A stretch of 64,000 nt of DNA from NCBI RefSeq assembly GCF_026151205.1, contig NC_087082.1, forward strand, positions 14,789,365-14,853,364. Direction: 5' to 3'. The DNA is from Bolinopsis microptera. Lineage: Eukaryota > Ctenophora > Tentaculata > Lobata > Bolinopsidae. Of this stretch, positions 24,427-35,575 are shown piece by piece. The translations under genes were made by a program, and so were the position numbers. How positions within the stretch are numbered: the stretch's first letter is position 1; every line of letters begins with the position of its first letter. The notes under the pieces are model-generated. The model saw nothing but the letters and a program-made list of their open reading frames with translations, had not been told where the DNA came from and did not search any database.

Positions 24427-27400
24427 TCACATAGTAGCGGTGGCCACTGGCGGTGACGATTGGGAGATGGATTGGGGAGATTGATCAGAATCTATTGCAG
24501 TCAAACTACGAACTTTATTCATTATCTCTGCCGCAATGCCGTGAATCTTAGACTTACCAAATTTCTTCCTCATCTCTACCGTTAGACTGTGAAACTTAGA
24601 CTTAATCCCCTTGGCAGCTCGTCCCATACCACACCAATGCATGATTGTATCGTCGTATATTCCTATGGGATTGATAATGGAGTTGATAGGCAAGAAGAAG
24701 ATGCAGAATATAAAGTACCAGCTGGAAGTGTCTACAAGTCCAGTGTAGTTAACAACGCACACGATTATGAAAGGTAGCCACGTTAAAACGTCAGTCGTTA
24801 CTATCAGGGTTATCTTCCGTTGCAGTTTCCTTCCCGCTTTTGCTGAAGCTTCGTTGCTTTTAACAGCACTTGTCGTTCTCGTTGCCAAAACATTTACATA
24901 CAGATAACATCCTCCGATTAACAGCACACAAATGAGATTCGTCAACAGGATGGTTATAGAATAGAACTTGTAGATAACGTCTTCTCGCACGAAGTAACTG
25001 AATAAACAGAATCCATTACTACCATAGAAACCGAGGTTTGTTCCAGTCACCACATCATTAGCAAACATATCCTTGACTAGATTCCTGATCGCAGCCCAGG
25101 ACATTATTGCATCAGACTCACCTTCGTGTAATACTCTCCCATAGTAAGCGTAGATTATTTCCCATGTGCTTCTGCTTGTTTGGCGCTCCTAGGAACAGCC
25201 TGTTTTTGTGATAGTTAAGTTTTTGTACGAAATAGTCTTCTGCAATGAGCAACGGTAATGTTGCAACTAATGTGGATAGTGTTATGATGGCACAGACGGT
25301 CGAAGCAAGAAAGAGCATTGTTGTTGTTGACATTTCTTCTTTTGGTGTTAACATTGACCTGATTTTTTTGGCACGGATTACACTCAGAACTGTCATCGAG
25401 TAAAGGGATAAAAGGGACCCAATAGTAGAGATGACCCCTAGTATTTTGCAGAGTGAGCTGGTTGTCCACTCAAATTGAGAACTGCAGTCACTCCTGTTAA
25501 AGAACTTGTCACCAAGTGATAACATTATCAAGAAGATTCCTTGAAGCAGATCTCCAAAAGTTATCAAAAGTACAAAACATTTGTTCACCCGAGCAGTCTC
25601 CGTCTTCAAGAAGGGATACTCCCGGAGTCCGTTTATAAAATTGATTGAGTTGAGAGAAGTTGCAATTATCCCAAACACCAAGGCTACAATCAGATAAGCT
25701 ATGTGATCAAACATTACAATTTGATTACTGCAGTCAGAATTGCACTCATCTGAAAAGTCGTAGCAGTCAAATTTTCCATTGCACTTGCTAGAAAGTGGAA
25801 TGTACTCCTTTGACACGGAACATTTGAAATTGTTACTACAATATTTCTCATCAGATTCATCTTTACAGTTAACCACCAAATTGCAGACTTCATCAAATGA
25901 AGTGCATTGACCGTCGTCGCAAGCAAACACTGCCTTGCTAATATGTGAACTACTTCGTTGAATAGCAAGCCCAAGTTTGTTATCTTCAGCCAATGACATC
26001 ACCAACTTATCTTTGGGATAGTTATAGCATTTTTTAATTTTAGGTGATACAATCAAGGGTTTCAACGGGCACGTGGAGTAGTCACCACATAAGTCAGCGC
26101 ATGCAACGTAAACATACAGTTCCCCAAACAGATTTCTACAATCAGTGTGATATTTAGCATAGTGCTCTGACAATATAACGTGGATATCGTCAACTCCAGC
26201 TAGCTTCTTTTGGTATGTCAGTCTTGTTGACGAACAGTTTCCATTTTTATTCTCAAGGTCGTGTAATCCAGGGAGACAGTGAAATAACCGCTTTGTGCTA
26301 CCGTCAGCAACTTTGTAGGGCACTGAGCTGATTATTTCGTAGTCTTTTCTCGCAGCCTTACAAATTTTGTAGTCGCAATTTTGTTTTTCACTCAGACAAA
26401 TTCCATTCAAGTCCATCATCTCAGGTCGATAGGGACATTTCAATTGAGTTGACGAGCAATTGCTGTTGAAACTGGTTTGATTTTTAGCAGATGAATAGTA
26501 ATCCCTTAACCCAAAGCCACACTCCTTCTTCCACTTTTCAGGAGCTTCGTCGATGTTATTAACGCAGTCACTAACTCCATCAAGGACCCACTGGCGTGGA
26601 ATCAGAGAAATTCGTTTAGTATACGACCACCTCCTTACGCAGTTGATTTCAATCATGTCTTCACAAAATAGATCATCCTCATCACGACCGTTTAAACAGT
26701 CTTTGATATTGTCACACAACCTGTGTTTGTGAATCTTGCACTCGAACTCTGCGTTGACACACTCTTTTTCTATACCATCATCACAGAGACGAACGTGTAT
26801 ATCTTTAGTTTTGCATATCACGTGGTCTGATATGGTGGTGGGGTAGTTCTCAACATTGCACAGCAAGGGACTTATAGTGGAGAATGTGCAGTTCATTTGG
26901 TCTCTGAAGTCACTGCAAACCATCTGTGCTTTGTCAGTTTCTAAGATGGAGCACTTCGACCGTGGAGTGAGCACTCGTCGAAACTCGTTTTTCTGGGTGG
27001 CAACAGTATAAGCAAACGGCAAAGAATTTGACTCACAAGTTTCGTTGTATTGTTTACAAAAATTCTCATCAATCCGTGAAAGACAGTCAGGCTTATGGTC
27101 ACAAATTTGATATGGCTTTACGTACATTTTCACTCTCTGAAACCGACCGACACAAAAAATTCCACTGGTCATGTTATTGCAGGACGCCTCATCATCGCAA
27201 TCGTTGCAATCGCAGACATTATCACATACCTTATCATAATTCAAAGTTCCCATGAAACCTAACAGGCAAGTAAAGTTAGCAGACGCTTTTTGATAGTCAC
27301 ATCCGTATTCATCAACAGAGACGCCATCAATAGTATTCAGACAGTCAGGTTCTTGGTTGCAGCGAATATGACTCCAAAAACCGGGGGGCCCCGTGAAGAC

Positions 27401-27874
27401 TTTGTCAGGAATGTGCGCAGAAAGTTGTGGGCGAATATATAGGTTCTTCGTACGACATATTAATTGCCCACAAGCTGCCCTTTCTATTCCAAAATCTTCA
27501 GATGTCATACTACGGATACACTTAGTAAGGCCACAAGCTTGGTAGAAGGCTTCATCATTTGGACAAATCTTAGTGAAAGCCACATCTTCACAATGCTTTG
27601 AAACAATTTTGTAATATCTATCTGACCGGCTACATTTGAAGTATCGATGATTTTCGATTATGCATTCTTCTTTCAGGAAACCTTGGAAATTTGTAAAAGT
27701 GCAGTTGCTCGCCCCCAATTTGTGGACCCTAGTAGGGACAGTGCCGCGTTCAGCGGCAAGGAAGCGTTCAGTTGACGTCACGACATTTCCCCATGATCCA
27801 TGTTCCGTTCTTAGCTGTCCAGTTGAAAATACAGCGAATGTGAGAAGGATCAAAATTATATGGTCAGCTGACAT
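24427..27874 (-). CDS. LDLa-repeat G-protein-coupled receptor, interrupted by one frameshift
   Basis: The first frame (27874 to 25118) starts with a signal peptide (MSADHIILILLTFAVFSTG). A Cys-rich ectodomain of about 700 residues follows, made of degenerate LDL-receptor class A modules. The last two are canonical, at about 651-679 (CKDESDEKYC) and 683-711 (CNGKFDCYDFSDEC). TM1-TM4 lie at about 725-746, 765-785, 808-832 and 850-876. TM5-TM7 are in a second frame (25104 to 24427), with TM7 NSIINPIGIY giving the class A NPxxY motif and a Ser/Thr-rich tail. In the overlap 25118-25188 the second frame is open and reads WEIIYAYYGRVLHEGESD, a sensible second extracellular loop; so one base change of frame, not an intron, separates the halves. 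The DRY motif at the end of TM3 is replaced (SVIRAKK). The ligand is unknown; LDLa/LRR-linked GPCRs such as RXFP and GRL101 are the nearest known class. It is either a recent pseudogene or a sequencing error in an intact intronless gene. Confidence 0.85.
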
Positions 27875-29271
27875 TGTTGATCTCCGAAAATACTTTACAT
27901 TCGGGTCTGAAAGCAGTGAAGTATGAAGTTTACAATCTTAGTTATCAACTTCGGTCAATGAAACAGATTAATGTTCTAATTCGGAAACCGCTTAGGTATT
28001 ATATTAATAAGGCTACAATGCTATTCATGATAGATCATGAATATGATAGATCGTTTGCATTTTACTCGCCATGTATCAGTGCCACAATAAATGGATCAGG
28101 CCGATAATAATATAAAATTGGTCATTGTTCAGCATTTAAATTTATGATATGAAGAAGCCTTGTGACAGTTTGGATGACAAAATTCTCTCGCAAATTAGTG
28201 ATACGTTTTTAATAACGCTGAACTTCGGCATAATCTAAAAAGTACAGTATTGAGAAGGTGATATGAGCGACCTAAATTTTTAAAATTGCAGAATACTATA
28301 GGAGTATAGGGCACTGGAAACTATCAAAATTTTTTAACATTTTAACATTTAACAGTGTTTAATGTTGAGGAATCATGCGTGACTAAAATGGCCAGTGACC
28401 ACGTTAAATTGAAGAAACGTAAATTTAGTGAGAGAGCTTGAAATGATTTTTATTTTATATCACGAAGATCGCTTTGTTTCAGTTAAATGGTTGATATCTC
28501 CGCGCTGTACACGTGTCTTAAGGTCGGCCCAATCATAACACAGCTTTTTTAAAATGTTTACGCCTTAGCATCGGCCCACTGTAAGCCTTTGTTTTATATT
28601 TATATCATGATGTAAAGTTTATTTGAATTTTGAAATAAAAACATTTGTTGACGTAGGGAGCGCTAAATGGCGATAAAGATAACAATAGACAGTAAAAGCC
28701 TCTTTGTGCTATAAAATATCATTTTGGAGATAAGAATCTGTGGATGTTAAGATAACTTTACAACTTTTAAATGTTCCTTTGTTATTTTCTTCTAGATAGA
28801 TAACAATACACAGTAAAAGCCTCTTTGTGCTAGAAAATATCATTTTGGAGATAAGAATTTGTGGATGTTAAGATACTTTTACAAATTTTAAATGTTCCTT
28901 TGTTATTTTCTTTCTATGATACCTTTCTTTGGGTCAATTCCCCCGTCGCTCGCTTTTCCCATTCTCATGACATTTTGCTGGCCGTGAATCAATTAAAACA
29001 AGCCACCAATTTCATTCTCCGTGTCATTTGGGAATAGTCATTAAAGTTAATAAAATCGTTTTTGTAATATTTTGGTATAAAATTGCTTTTAGGTATTTAT
29101 TGATTACATGATTCGATTTTAAAATGCATATGTTGTATTGGCCTATCCTAATAGATCCCGATGCATCCTTTTTTAAATAACCGCACATAAATTCATATAC
29201 TTTAGAGTTAAAACTACTCAACGAAACGTTCTGTTACTCTAACCAAAATTTTAAAACTGTGCTCCTTGCAG
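27875..29271. other. Intergenic region
   Basis: No gene is recognised. It contains the promoter side of the receptor gene on the left, a 121-bp tandem duplication (listed separately) and the upstream intron of the C2 exon on the right. Confidence 0.4.
28678..28917. repeat. 121-bp tandem duplication
   Basis: Two copies of a 121-bp sequence (beginning GATAACAATA, containing AGCCTCTTTGTGCTA) lie head to tail with about 93% identity. They are non-coding. Confidence 0.9.
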
Positions 29272-29396
29272 ATTCGGTTACAGTTTGAGAGTGACCAGTT
29301 GATGGTGACTGCAATCTCAGCTAAAGGACTCATACCTCGAGATAAGATGGGATCTGCTGAACCTTATCTTAAACTATATCTTCATCCCGACAGAAG
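29272..29396 (+). CDS. Single exon of a C2-domain protein
   Basis: Between an acceptor (CTCCTTGCAG) and a donor-like AAG/gttgtt lies an open exon of 41 codons plus two bases. It reads as the N-terminal half of a C2 domain: QLMVTAISAKGLIPRDKMG, then SAEPYLKLYLHPDRR. This pattern (LxVxxxxAxxLxxxDxxGxSDPYVKxYLxP) is that of RIM/Piccolo/synaptotagmin-like C2 domains, which bind phospholipid and often calcium. The usual Asp of SDPY is Glu here, so calcium binding may be changed. No neighbouring exon was found; repeats fill the next 13 kb, so it belongs either to a gene with very large introns or to a gene fragment. The donor is weak. Confidence 0.6.
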
Positions 29397-29992
29397 GTTG
29401 TTCAATATTTTGTTGATATAGACAGTTTTTGGGAGTTCCAAATAGTTTCTGATTATTCTGATTTGCGACAAATGATATTGCACTGTTAGGATAAACGACG
29501 TTTCAAAGTAACAACTTCTTATTCATGCTCAAATTATTTGTTACTAGAAACCCGCTAGTCGAAAGCTTTGTTCGAGGAAATTTTAAAAATCAGTTATGTT
29601 TTAATTTCTCTTCATCATATAGCTCTGTTATACTGTAGACATAATGGAATTTATCTAACAATGGCGACAGCGTTGTTAGTATTCGGATTCCCAAAACGAT
29701 ACTTTTTACCGCATCAAAAAATACCAATCACAACCAAAGTTATGAATATAAGTCATAGCGTGAGCGTAAATGTGAGCTAGTTTTGAAATTATGACGTAGC
29801 ATACAGCATAACAACGCGCGTAGTTAAGATGTTCTTGCTCGCGCACGTGCATTTTAACGTTGCTACGCAACAGCGCAGTAAACCTTTGCTAAAATAACGA
29901 CATTATTCTAACGGTTATTTTACCTCACTTCCGACGCTAATTATAAAAAATCTAAAGCCTAAATCAAAATTCTAAGAATGCTATAGCCTATT

Positions 29993-32900
29993 GGGGGGGG
30001 TGTCACGTCCGTCTATGTCCGCTTGTCTCATAGAATCCAAAAAGGACAGGACATAGGCGGACATAGACGGACATAGGCGGACATAGGCGGACATAGGCGG
30101 ACATAGACGGACATAGGCGGACATAGGCGGTCATAGACGGACATAGGCGGACATTAATGGACACATAAATTGCTAAATAAAATGTTCAATTTTTGCTGTT
30201 ATAGGGGGATCATGTTTTTTGTCCGTTCGGTACCCTATATTTTCAAAACGGACAAAAAATAGAGCGGAAAAAAACGGACAAAAATGGACAAAAATGGAAA
30301 TAACATTTAGATGCTTCCTCCTCCTACTCTTCCTCCTCCTCCCCCTGGGTCTTCCTGATCTTCCTCAGTCCTCTTCCTCCTCCCCTCCTCAGTCCTCCTC
30401 CTACTCCTCCTCCTCGTCCTTAGTCCTCCTCATCAGTCCTCAACAGTCCTCCTCCTCCTGGGTCCTCCTCCTCCTCCTGGGTCCTCCTCCTGGGTCCTTC
30501 TCCTCCTCTTCATCCTCTTCCTCTTCCTCCTCAGTCCTCAGTCCTCCTCAGTCCTCCTCCGATCCTCATCCTTCTCCTCAGTCCTCCATCCTCCTCCTCA
30601 GTCCTCCCCCAGTCCCCCTCCTCCTCCTATTCAGTCCTCCTCCTCCTCCTCCTCCTTCTCAGTCCTCCTCAGTCCTCCTCCTCCTCCTCCTCCTCTTCCC
30701 TCTCAGTCATCCTCCTCAGCCATCCTCCTCAGTCCTCCTCAGTCCTCATCAGTCCTCCTCCTCAGTCCTCCTCCTCCTGGGTCCTCCTCCTCTTCATCCT
30801 CCTCCTCTTCCTCCTCGGTCCTCAGTCCTCCTCCTGGGTCCTCCTCCTCATCCTTCTCATCAGTCCTCCTCCTCCCCAGTCCTCTCCCAGTCCCCCTCCT
30901 TCTCCTCCTCCTATTCAGTCCTCCTCCTCCTCCTCCTCCTCAGTTCTCCTCAGTCCTCCTTCTCATTTCTCCTAAGTCCTCCTCCTGAGTCCTCCTCCTG
31001 AGTCCTCCTCCTCTTCCTTCTGAGTCCTCCTCCTGAGTCCTCCTCCTCCTCCCTCTCAGTCATCCTCCTCAGTCATCCTCCTCACCCATCCTCCCAGCCA
31101 TCCTCCTCAGCCATCCTCCTCAGTAAGTCAGTACTCCTCAGTCCTCCTCCTTCTCAGTCATCGTCAGTCCTCCTCCTCAGTCCTCCTCAGTCATCCTCAG
31201 TCCTCCTCCTCCTCCTGCGTCCTCCTCCTCCTCCTCCTCCTGGGTCCTCCTGGGTCTTCCTGATCCTCCCCAGTCCTCTTCCTCCTCCCCTCCTCAGTCC
31301 TCCTCCTACTCTTCCTCCTCGTCCTCAGTCCTCCTCATCAGTCCTCAACAGTTCTCCTCCTCCCCAGTCCTCCTCCTCCTGGGGCCTTTTCCTGGGTCCT
31401 CCTCCTGGGTCCTCCTCCTCCTGGGTCCTCCTCCTCCTGGGTCCTCCTTCTCCTCCTCAGTCCTTCTCCTCCCCCTCCTCAGTCCTCTTCCTCCTCTTCC
31501 TCCTCCTCCTCCCTCTCAATCATCCTCCTCAGCCATCCTCCTCAGCCATCCTCCTCAGTCCTCCTCCTTCTCAGTCCTCCTCAGTCCTCCTCCTGAGTCC
31601 TCCTCCTCCTGAGTCATCCTCCTCAGTTCTCCTCCTCCTCCTCCTAGGTCCTCCTTCTGGGTCCTCCTCCTCCTCCTGGGTCTTCCTGATCCTTCTCCTC
31701 CTCTTCATCCTCTTCCTCTTTCTCCTCAGTCCTCAGTCCTCCTCAGTCCTCCTCCGATCCTCATCCTTCTCCTCAGTCCTCCATCCTCCTCCTCAGTCCT
31801 CCCCCAGTCCCCCTCCTCCTCCTATTCAGTCCTCCTCCTCCTCCTCCTCCTTCTCAGTCCTCCTCAGTCCTCCTCCTCCTCCTCCTCCTCTTCCCTCTCA
31901 GTCATCCTCCTCAGCCATCCTCCTCAGTCCTCCTCCTTCTCAGTCCTCCTCAGTCCTCCTCCTGAGTCCTCCTCCTCCTGAGTCATCCTCCTCAGTTCTC
32001 CTCCTCCTCCTCCTAGGTCCTCCTTCTGGGTCCTCCTCCTCCTCCTGGGTCCTCCTCCTGGGTCCTTCTCCTCCTCTTCATCCTCTTCCTCTTCCTCCTC
32101 AGTCCTCAGTCCTCCTCAGTCCTCCTCCGATCCTCATCCTTCTCCTCAGTCCTCCATCCTCCTCCTCAGTCCTCCCCCAGTCCCCCTCCTCCTCCTATTC
32201 AGTCCTCCTCCTCCTCCTCCTCCTTCTCAGTCCTCCTCAGTCCTCCTCCTCCTCCTCCTCCTCTTCCCTCTCAGTCATCCTCCTCAGCCATCCTCCTCAG
32301 TCCTCCTCAGTCCTCATCAGTCCTCCTCCTCAGTCCTCCTCCTCCTGGGTCCTCCTCCTCTTCATCCTCCTCCTCTTCCTCCTCGGTCCTCAGTCCTCCT
32401 CCTGGGTCCTCCTCCTCATCCTTCTCATCAGTCCTCCTCCTCCCCAGTCCTCTCCCAGTCCCCCTCCTTCTCCTCCTCCTATTCAGTCCTCCTCCTCCTC
32501 CTCCTCCTCAGTTCTCCTCAGTCCTCCTTCTCATTTCTCCTAAGTCCTCCTCCTGAGTCCTCCTCCTGAGTCCTCCTCCTCTTCCTTCTGAGTCCTCCTC
32601 CTGAGTCCTCCTCCTCCTCCCTCTCAGTCATCCTCCTCAGTCATCCTCCTCACCCATCCTCCCAGCCATCCTCCTCAGCCATCCTCCTCAGTACTCCTCA
32701 GTCCTCCTCCTTCTCAGTCATCGTCAGTCCTCCTCCTCAGTCCTCCTCAGTCATCCTCAGTCCTCCTCCTCCTCCTGCGTCCTCCTCCTCCTCCTCCTCC
32801 TGGGTCCTCCTGGGTCTTCCTGATCCTCCCCAGTCCTCTTCCTCCTCCCCTCCTCAGTCCTCCTCCTACTCTTCCTCCTCGTCCTCAGTCCTCCTCATCA

Positions 32901-33619
32901 GTCCTCAACAGTTCTCCTCCTCCCCAGTCCTCCTCCTCCTGGGGCCTTTTCCTGGGTCCTCCTCCTGGGTCCTCCTCCTCCTGGGTCCTCCTCCTCCTGG
33001 GTCCTCCTTCTCCTCCTCAGTCCTTCTCCTCCCCCTCCTCAGTCCTCTTCCTCCTCTTCCTCCTCCTCCCTCTCAATCATCCTCCTCAGCCATCCTCCTC
33101 AGCCATCCTCCTCAGTCCTCCTCCTTCTCAGTCCTCCTCAGTCCTCCTCCTGAGTCCTCCTCCTCCTGAGTCATCCTCCTCAGTTCTCCTCCTCCTCCTC
33201 CTAGGTCCTCCTTCTGGGTCTTCCTCCTCCTCCTGGGTCTTCCTGATCCTTCTCCTCCCTCTCAGTCATCCTCCTCAGTCATCTTCCTCAGCCATCCTCC
33301 TCAGCCATCCTTCTCAGCCATCCTCCTCAGTACTCTTCAGTACTCTTCAGTACTCTTCAGTCCTCAAAATGTTTGTCCGCTAATGTCCACCAATGTCCGC
33401 TAATGTCCACCAATGTCCATCCAAGTCCGCCAATGTCCGTCCGGGTCCGCCAATGTCCGTCCGAGTCCGCCAATGTCCGTCCGAGTCCGCCAATGTCCGT
33501 CCAAGTCCGCCAATGTCCGTCCGTGTCCGCCAATGTCCCAAAAAACACGTCCGTTGTCTCATAGAATCCAAAAAGGACAGGACATAGGCGGACATAGACG
33601 GACATGACACCCCCCCCCT
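29993..33619. mobile_element. Inverted-repeat element with huge internal tandem expansion
   Basis: The insertion sits inside Helitron copy 3. Its ends are inverted: left G8 then TGTCACGTCCGTCTATGTCC; right, the complement GGACATAGACGGACATGACA then C10. TATT is present at both flanks (29989-29992 and 33620-33623) but only once in the empty Helitron copy 1, so this is a 4-bp (or CTATT 5-bp) target duplication. Inside both ends the same text (CATAGAATCCAAAAAGGACA) occurs in direct orientation, next to GGCGGACATAGAC-type subrepeats on the left (30040-30160) and GTCCGCCAATGTCC-type subrepeats on the right (33370-33540). A small MITE of about 100 bp that expanded internally explains this. It carries no transposase. 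Confidence 0.75.
30312..33362. repeat. 3-kb pyrimidine-rich tandem repeat with higher-order duplication
   Basis: The plus strand is made of TCC/CTC runs with CAGTCCTCCTC and CTGGGTCCTCC variants. A higher-order copy is clear: whole text lines beginning at 31141 and 31261 recur exactly 1560 bp later at 32701 and 32821. A third landmark (CTCCTCCGATCCTCATCC) occurs near 30555, 31750 and 32120. Long open frames here (Ser/Pro runs) are products of the repeat and not genes. The strand asymmetry could allow triplex (H-DNA) formation. Confidence 0.9.
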
Positions 33620-33786
33620 ATTCCTATCCTTTTTCTACAACCCTGCTAAAAATGGCGAGGTTTCAACTCCATTTGCGAGCTGGGTTTGATTTCACCAGAG
33701 GGTCATTTTGAGGTCGATTGTCGGTGTTTTTTCTTCTATGTCCCCGTTGCCGGGGAAATTTCGTCAAGTTTAAATTATAGTATAGA

Positions 33787-34500
33787 TGTTTGCCAATGCA
33801 CTCATGTTGCCACAATTCGATTATTTAGACACGATCTATTGTAGAGCTGGCAAGACAAAACTTGCTGAACTTGACACTCTGTACAAAAAGGTAGCCAAAA
33901 TAGCTCTCAACGTTCCACAAACAGAGAGCAGCCTTAATGTTTATAGAGACATGAAATGGTTACCACTCCATCTTAGACGATAACTCCATCTGTCAAATTA
34001 TATGTTTAGAATCATCCATGACAATTGACCTACAAACTTTATGAACAAATTTAGTTACATATCAGGAGGTAGTAGGAGCGGCGAAAGCTGCAACCTATAT
34101 GTTAATAGATCAACATCACATAAAAACTTTCAATACTTGGGGGCAAAATGTTGGAATAATGTTCCAACAGATCTACGAAATCTGCCCGATGTTAAAAGCT
34201 TTAGTGATTCGTATAATAAACAGCTACTCTCATCTATAACAACAGACCCTTATTATACCGTCGACAATTCATATGACAAATTTTACACTGCAATCATAGT
34301 CGACGATAACTAAGTATCTTCTATTTCTTTTAAATCTGAGGCATATATAATTGAAGTGTCGAAAGGATATTCCCTTTTTTACCACCTTACCATTCTGATT
34401 GATTCTGCACATGACTGACATGTTTTAACTGGAGAAGGGGTTCGCACAGTGGTAGTTTTATAAACCACTTTTAATTTATTTATTTATTTATTTTTATTTT
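33787..34500 (+). mobile_element. Non-LTR retrotransposon 3' fragment, dead
   Basis: The frame reads MFANALMLPQFDYLDTIYCR and later FSYISGGSRSGESCNLYVN, matching the C-terminal third of the reverse transcriptase at 37491-39035. Stop codons follow WLPLHLRR and IIHDN. The copy ends with a (TTTA)n tail at about 34470-34500. It abuts the 5' end of Helitron copy 3, so the Helitron inserted at or in this LINE fragment. Confidence 0.85.
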
Positions 34501-34839
34501 ATATTCTAATTCATATACTAGATATTTTATTTATTTTCCAACAGACGACAACTTCCTGTTTTTTTCCTTCTATATTAGTTACTCATATCTCTTGTACAGA
34601 CTGTTCTACAAGGACATTGACAGATGATACTCATATTAGGCATTCATTATTGCATCTAAATTATTTCACTTGCATTAGGTTTAGAAATTTATTCTCTGGT
34701 TAACAGATTTCAAATGTTTAATTAATTTGTAGTATGACAGTATATAAGAAGTAAAATACAATTTTTGAAGTAAAATACAATTTTTATTTTCCACAGAAGA
34801 ATCAATACATACCGAACTAATAAACATCCGACAATTCCA

Positions 34840-35575
34840 TTAAGGGGGCAGGGGGGGTCTTCATGGAAATTTTCTCAAAATCGACTTTTTAGTTGTTTCT
34901 GATAGATGGGAGTGATATCTATCAGATGCTTTTAATCCGATAGAAAAATATTGCTCCTAGCAGAAATTATCGCCGGTAGAAGGTCAGCGCTTGTGTGTAA
35001 TTGTATTGCGCGAGCGATTTTTGATCGCGTGCCCTGAAAATCGAGTCTAAAAATCTATCTCCTCCTACATTTTTTGAGGAATCACCCTCAAACTTTCAGG
35101 ATATGTTCTAGGGATCATTTAGAAGAGATTGTCCAGGCAAAATTTTGAGATAGGCCTTTAAACATTTTTTATTTGATTTTGAAAATCTTGGACCTGGTTT
35201 TTTGATGATTTTTCGAGGTCCAAGATTTTTAAAATCGAATAAAAAATGTTTAAAGGCCTATCTCAAAATTTTGCCTGGACAATCCCTTCTAAATGATCCT
35301 TAGAACATACCCTGAAAGTTTGAGGGTGATTGCTCAATAAATGTAGGAGAAGATAGATGTTTAGACTCGATTTTCAGGGCACGCGATCAAAAATCGCTCG
35401 ATTGCGCAATACAATTACACACAAGCGCTGACCTTTTACCGGCGATAATTTCGTCTAGGAACAATATTTTTCTATCGGATTAAAAGCATCTGATAGATAT
35501 CACTCCTCTCTATCAGAAACAACTAAAAAGTCGATTTTGAGAAAATTTCCATGAAGACCCCCCCTGCCCCCTTAA
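34840..35575. mobile_element. TTAA-flanked near-perfect palindromic element
   Basis: A 736-bp hairpin: left TTAAGGGGGCAGGGGGGGTC and right its complement ending CTGCCCCCTTAA. Arms of about 355 bp match at over 90%, with a short centre around 35195-35215. TTAA ends suggest piggyBac-type target choice. There is no coding capacity. A half copy with biased substitutions is at 58635-59002. Confidence 0.85.

Larger units (their letters stand above)
29544..33786 (-). mobile_element. Non-autonomous Helitron, copy 3, with 3.6-kb insertion
   Basis: On the minus strand it begins TCTATACTATAATTTAAAC after an A at 33786 and ends GCGGGTTTCTAG before a T at 29544. Without the inserted segment 29993-33619 it is about 620 bp and nearly identical to copy 1 at 9491-10111, which shows the uninterrupted target. 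Confidence 0.8.

Noticed and set aside
30219-31001. 260-codon Ser/Pro/Leu-rich open frame
   Set aside because: It is made by the TCC/CTC tandem repeat and has no protein features.
33357-33610. Several overlapping frames on both strands of 60-82 codons
   Set aside because: All are translations of the GTCCGCCAATGTCC tandem repeat.
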